From the NCBI GenBank assembly GCA_025935655.1, contig JAICUV010000123.1, forward strand, positions 1 through 9,460: a stretch of 9,460 bases of DNA, given 5' to 3'. This document shows, piece by piece, positions 7,042-9,460 of the stretch (position 1 is the first letter of the stretch; each line of letters opens with the position of its first letter). The translations under genes were made by a program, and so were the position numbers. The notes below the pieces were generated by a model, which saw nothing but the letters and a program-made list of their open reading frames with translations, was not told where the DNA came from and ran no database searches. This DNA is from Chloroflexota bacterium. Its GTDB lineage: Bacteria > Chloroflexota > Limnocylindria > Limnocylindrales > CSP1-4.

Positions 7042-7088
7042 CGGCGGCCAACCCCCACTGTCCGGATCGGCTCGGGTGCGATCGTCAT
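7038..7088 (-). CDS. Possible 16-codon leader peptide coupled to the Lrp gene
   Basis: ATG at 7088-7086 is preceded by GGAG (7097-7094) with 5 nt spacing, better than the SD of the Lrp gene. The frame encodes MTIAPEPIRTVGVGRR and stops at TGA 7040-7038, sharing bases with the Lrp ATG (7041-7039) as an ATGA overlap. Such an arrangement is classic for translational coupling or leader-peptide control. No run of one amino acid that would signal classical attenuation is seen, except three Arg codons. It could be a chance ORF. Confidence 0.35.
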   Translation of the reverse strand: MTIAPEPIRTVGVGRR

Positions 7089-7112
7089 GGCTGCTCCGCG
7101 GGTACGGGCGGG

Positions 7113-7127
7113 CTCGACCGATTCGAG
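7113..7127. promoter_or_regulatory. Inverted repeat CTCGA-5-TCGAG, candidate operator
   Basis: CTCGA (7113-7117) and TCGAG (7123-7127) form a 5-bp inverted repeat with 5-nt spacer, just downstream of the predicted transcription start of the Lrp gene. The overlapping pair CCGAT (7118-7122) / ATCGG is a second dyad. Lrp-family proteins often bind their own promoter, so autoregulation is plausible but unproven. Confidence 0.22.
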
Positions 7128-7140
7128 CGATCGGGCGCGG

Positions 7141-7149
7141 ATGCTAGCA
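7141..7149 (-). promoter_or_regulatory. Candidate extended -10 promoter of the Lrp gene
   Basis: On the minus strand TGC-TAGCAT (7149-7141) fits an extended -10 (TGn plus 4/6 match to TATAAT). At 17 nt upstream TCGATC (7169-7164) is only a 3/6 -35. The predicted start near 7134 gives about 46 nt of leader before the small ORF and about 93 nt before the Lrp ATG. The octamer TGCTAGCA is itself a palindrome. Confidence 0.35.
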
Positions 7150-7150
7150 C

Positions 7151-7190
7151 TCCGTCGTCCCGGGATCGAGGGGGCCTTCCCCACGACGGA
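7151..7190. repeat. Inverted repeat with 8-bp arms enclosing a small GGGG-CCTT-CCCC hairpin
   Basis: TCCGTCGT (7151-7158) and ACGACGGA (7183-7190) are perfect reverse complements. Immediately inside the right arm, GGGG (7171-7174) and CCCC (7179-7182) can form a 4-bp stem. The element lies between the LLM gene terminator and the Lrp promoter -10 and overlaps the -35 zone. It may be a second terminator-like structure or a regulator site. Confidence 0.35.
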
Positions 7191-7192
7191 AC

Positions 7193-7215
7193 CGCGGCCG
7201 CCGGATCCGGCCGCG
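7193..7215 (-). terminator. 8-bp GC-rich hairpin directly after the LLM oxidoreductase stop
   Basis: CGCGGCCG (7193-7200) and CGGCCGCG (7208-7215) are perfect arms around a 7-nt loop, beginning 1 nt after the TGA stop at 7219-7217. Stem strength and position fit a terminator; the minus-strand bases that follow (gttccgtc) contain only a short TT, so it is not a canonical intrinsic terminator. It probably ends the SCO1-fusion/LLM operon, perhaps with the next hairpin at 7151-7190. Confidence 0.5.
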
Positions 7216-7216
7216 A

Positions 7217-8152
7217 TCAGCCGCGATCGAGCAGCTCCAGGACCGGTGCAAGGGCGGCGACCGACGCCTCGGTGATCGGGTCCACGACGAGCTGGACGTG
7301 CCCGATGCCCTCGCGCGCATAGGCGCGCAGCTCCTCGGCCATCTCGTCCGGCGTGCCGCGCAGCGGCTGCACCGCCTGCCTGGGGTCCGTGTCGCCCATG
7401 ACGCGCCCGGTCCCGCCGGGGAGCTGGACCTGGACGGCCACGGTCCGCTCGATCTCGCCCGGGTCGCGACCCGCGACGCGGGCCGCCTCGTCGACCCGCG
7501 CGCGCAGCGGCGCGACGCCGCCGGGCGTGTTGCGGGTGTCCGCGTACCACGCGTTCCATGCCTGCACGTGCGGGACCGTGACCTCGAGCATCCGGGGACC
7601 GCTGGACCCGATGAGCAGCGGCGGGCCGCCGGGCCGCGCGGGCCGCGGCAGGAGCTCCGCGTCACGGGCGCTGAAGAACTCGCCCTCGAAGTCGATCGCC
7701 CCGTCCTGGAGCAGCGTCCGGACGATGGTGAACGACTCCTCGAAGCGGCTGATCCGGTGGTCGAACGGGGCGCCCAGCGCGGCGAACTCGACCGGGTTCC
7801 AGCCGGCGCCGATGCCGAGGACGAGGCGGCCATCCGAGATCTCGTCCACGGTCGCCGCGAGCTTGGCGAGCATGAACGGCACGTGGAACGCCGTCGCCGC
7901 GACGAGCGGCCCGAGGGTGATCCGCTGGGTCGCCTCGGCGAGACCCGCGAGCGTCGTCCAGGCCTCCCACGGCCCGCGCGTCTCGCCCGAGGCGTAGCGG
8001 TAGAGGAGGTGGTCGCCCAGCCAGACGGAATCGAAGCCCGCGTCCTCGGCGGTGCGGGCGATCGCGCGCAGCTCCGGCCAGCGGACCTCGCGCTCCACCT
8101 CGGGAAGCTGGACGCCGACCCCGAGGGGCCGGCCGGGTCGTCGGGGGATCAT
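7217..8152 (-). CDS. Luciferase-like (LLM class), probably F420-dependent oxidoreductase
   Basis: A 311-residue TIM-barrel flavin-type enzyme, cytoplasmic; family members transfer hydride or oxygenate substrates using F420H2 or FMN. Hallmarks: 'GVGVQLP' at 11-17 (first strand), 'FDSVWLGDHLL' at 40-50, 'ITLGPLV' at 78-84, 'ISDGRLVLGIGAGW' at 105-118 (family signature), and 'LLIGSSGPRML' at 179-189 (probable cofactor phosphate loop). The substrate cannot be read from the sequence, and the choice of F420 over FMN is inferred from resemblance to actinobacterial/Chloroflexota LLM proteins. ATG at 8152 is supported by AAGGTG (8163-8158) with 5-nt spacing; this SD overlaps the TAA of the preceding SCO1-fusion gene, so the two are almost certainly one operon. 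A hairpin follows the stop. Confidence 0.92.
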   Translation of the reverse strand: MIPRRPGRPLGVGVQLPEVEREVRWPELRAIARTAEDAGFDSVWLGDHLLYRYASGETRGPWEAWTTLAGLAEATQRITLGPLVAATAFHVPFMLAKLAATVDEISDGRLVLGIGAGWNPVEFAALGAPFDHRISRFEESFTIVRTLLQDGAIDFEGEFFSARDAELLPRPARPGGPPLLIGSSGPRMLEVTVPHVQAWNAWYADTRNTPGGVAPLRARVDEAARVAGRDPGEIERTVAVQVQLPGGTGRVMGDTDPRQAVQPLRGTPDEMAEELRAYAREGIGHVQLVVDPITEASVAALAPVLELLDRG

Positions 8153-8157
8153 CCGGG

Positions 8158-8163
8158 CACCTT
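8158..8163 (-). promoter_or_regulatory. Shine-Dalgarno overlapping the upstream stop codon
   Basis: AAGGTG on the minus strand uses the last two bases of the TAA stop (8164-8162) of the SCO1-fusion gene and stands 5 nt before the ATG at 8152. This fixes the LLM gene start and implies translational coupling. Confidence 0.6.
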
Positions 8164-9460
8164 ACTGGACCCCGCGGCCCTCGATGAGGCTGAGCATCAC
8201 GTCGATGTCCGCGGTGCCGACGATCGAGCGGTACTTGGCGCGCACGATCCCGCTTCCGTCGACCACGAAGATCCACGGCATGTCGGTGGCGGGCCACACC
8301 GAATCGCCCAGGCCCCAGGCGGCCGTCCACTGGTTGAGCGGCGGGTTGGAGATGTCGCCCGACAGCACGGGCGCGGCCGTGACCACCTTGTACACGAACG
8401 GCTCGAGGTGGATGAACGCCACGTTGTCCCCCCAGCGGTCGATGAGATACCGGGTCATCGTGAGCGCGCGCCCGCATGCGGGCGAGACGCGGAAGCGCGA
8501 CGAGTCGATGACCAGGACGTAGGGCCGGCCTGCGGCCCGGGCGTCGGCCGTGGACTCCTGGTAGAAGCGCGGGTCGGGTGCCTCCTGCGTCGTGAGCGAG
8601 AGCAGGTCACCGCCGACGTCGGCGAGGGTCGGCGTGTCGACGTCCGGCGCCGGGGCGCCGATCGGAGTGGTCGACCCGGGGTCCAGGGCCTCGACCGCCA
8701 CGGAGCCCTTGCGCCCGTCGGGGGTCAGCAGGTCCAGGCGCCACCAGCCCGCGGCCGGGATCTGGACCGTGGCGACGTACGAGGCACGACTGGCGCCGGT
8801 GGGCAGGATCGTCGTCGCCCGGACGTCCGGGGCGGTCGCCGTCTCGTTGGCGCCCACGACCCGCGCGGACACGGGCACGGCGCCGTCGAGCGGCGTCCCG
8901 TCTGGCTCGCTGAGCGTGACGATGACCGGGGTCTGCGGGCCCGCCCAGACGCTCGTGGACACCAGCAGGACCCGGAGGTCGCCCGTCGCGGGCGTGCCGG
9001 ACGAGCCCGCGGACGGTGCGATCGACGGCGTGGGCGCGACCGGGCTGGGGGGCGCGCTCGGCGGGGCGGTCGCCGGAGCGAGGCTCGGCGGGGCGGTCGC
9101 CGCGGGTGTGGATGCCGGCTCGCTGGTGATCGGACCCGCGGCCACCGGCGTCTCGGCGAGCAGCCCCTTGACCGCGGCGGTGATGGGGCCCGGCTCCGTC
9201 CCGAACGGGTAGCGCCCGCGCAGCCGGCCCTGGGCATCGACGAGGAACACGTCCGCCGTGTGCGCCATCGCGTACCCGTCCGCCGACCCCTCGTCGACCT
9301 TCGCGTACTTCACGCCCCAGCGCTGGGCGTTCGCCGCGACCTGGTCCGGCGTCCCCGACAGGCCCGTGTACGCCTTCGGCAGGTACTTCAGGTAGGTCGC
9401 CATCTCGGGCGGCTGGTCGCGCTCGGGGTCGATGGAGATGAACACCGCGCGCGGGCCGTC
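8162..9460 (-). CDS. SCO1/SenC domain - Pro/Ala linker - Ig-like - thioredoxin-like fusion protein (5' end outside window)
   Basis: 432 C-terminal residues are present, numbered here from the window edge; the frame is open through 9460. Residues 1-102 are the second half of a SCO1/SenC/PrrC domain, with 'FISIDPERD' at 7-15, 'GLSGTPDQV' at 33-41 and the copper-ligand-type His at 67 ('MAHTADVFLVD'). The CxxxC pair expected earlier is outside. SCO1 proteins help assemble the Cu-A site of cytochrome oxidase. Residues about 105-160 are a Pro/Ala/Ser/Thr linker. Residues about 161-258 are beta-rich with a conserved-looking 'AAGWWRLDLLTPDG' pattern, recalling YtkA/FixH-like Ig domains. Residues about 285-430 look like a second thioredoxin fold: 'YVLVIDSSRF' at 314-323, C329 followed by G, 'FIHLEPF' at 349-355, a cis-Pro-like 'DMPWIFVVDGSG' at 393-404. 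C329 is the only Cys in the segment. The protein is likely anchored and extracytoplasmic. It leads the operon with the LLM gene. Confidence 0.85.
   Translation of the reverse strand, partial: DGPRAVFISIDPERDQPPEMATYLKYLPKAYTGLSGTPDQVAANAQRWGVKYAKVDEGSADGYAMAHTADVFLVDAQGRLRGRYPFGTEPGPITAAVKGLLAETPVAAGPITSEPASTPAATAPPSLAPATAPPSAPPSPVAPTPSIAPSAGSSGTPATGDLRVLLVSTSVWAGPQTPVIVTLSEPDGTPLDGAVPVSARVVGANETATAPDVRATTILPTGASRASYVATVQIPAAGWWRLDLLTPDGRKGSVAVEALDPGSTTPIGAPAPDVDTPTLADVGGDLLSLTTQEAPDPRFYQESTADARAAGRPYVLVIDSSRFRVSPACGRALTMTRYLIDRWGDNVAFIHLEPFVYKVVTAAPVLSGDISNPPLNQWTAAWGLGDSVWPATDMPWIFVVDGSGIVRAKYRSIVGTADIDVMLSLIEGRGVQ
9056..9102. repeat. Two perfect 20-bp direct repeats, 27 nt apart, in the linker coding region
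   Basis: The segments 9056-9075 and 9083-9102 are identical. The 27-nt period equals nine codons and gives the repeated peptide ATAPPS in the SCO1-fusion linker. The repeat stays in frame, so gain or loss of a unit would only change linker length. Confidence 0.8.

Noticed and set aside
7144..7833. 229-codon minus-strand frame overlapping the LLM gene
   Set aside because: Ser/Arg/Ala-rich alternate frame inside a gene with clear family motifs; no own start signal.
1..9460. Mobile elements, CRISPR arrays, toxin-antitoxin or phage genes
   Set aside because: No transposase, integrase, terminal repeats, regular spaced repeats or short paired toxin genes were seen; all genes are ordinary chromosomal families on one strand.

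Overview
The window is very GC-rich bacterial DNA, roughly 70% G+C by eye. All eight recognisable genes lie on the minus strand, so transcription runs from position 9460 down to position 1. Several features suggest a soil- or water-type Chloroflexota lineage, with high-GC Actinomycetota as the alternative: a luciferase-like oxidoreductase of the F420 type, system II (ResB) cytochrome c assembly, a SCO1-type protein with a long Pro/Ala/Ser linker, and GTG/TTG starts. This placement is an inference from gene content and composition only; no phylogenetic marker is present in full.

Layout in transcription order. (1) 9460-8162: 3' part of a gene for an exported multidomain protein. It has a SCO1/SenC thioredoxin-fold domain (its 5' half is outside the window), a Pro/Ala/Ser linker, a beta-rich Ig/YtkA-like segment and a second thioredoxin-like domain with a degenerate Cys motif. 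(2) 8152-7217: a luciferase-like (LLM, probably F420-dependent) oxidoreductase, 9 nt downstream with its Shine-Dalgarno (SD) sequence built on the previous stop codon. (3) 7216-7042: a hairpin-rich intergenic region holding a probable terminator, a candidate extended -10 promoter and a possible 16-codon leader peptide whose stop overlaps the next start. (4) 7041-6541: an Lrp/AsnC regulator. (5) 6540-6445: a short gap with two hairpins. (6) 6444-5128: a membrane-bound diguanylate cyclase with intact GGDEF and I-site. (7) 5118-3895: a PLP-dependent Cys/Met metabolism enzyme (cystathionine gamma-synthase / gamma-lyase class), 9 nt after the cyclase. (8) 3856-2423: ResB, very close behind and with an awkward start codon. 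(9) 2422-2207: promoter/leader region with a TGACC/GGTCA half-site cluster. (10) 2206-689: a PucR-type transcriptional activator. (11) 578-1: N-terminal 193 residues of glutamine synthetase, truncated by the window edge.

How they may work together. Two genes concern cytochrome assembly: ResB delivers haem to apocytochrome c, and SCO1 proteins load copper into cytochrome oxidase. They sit in different transcription units. The Lrp regulator, the amino-acid-sulfur enzyme and the c-di-GMP synthase form a compact cluster, consistent with amino-acid-responsive control but not proof of it. PucR directly before glnA suggests a nitrogen-metabolism pair.

I found no mobile element, CRISPR array, tRNA or rRNA. 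No stretch over 300 bases lacks a gene. The most unusual items are the SCO1-linker-thioredoxin-like fusion with a degraded Cys motif, the coupled leader ORF before the Lrp gene, and the resB start. I see no clear new defence or biosynthetic system.
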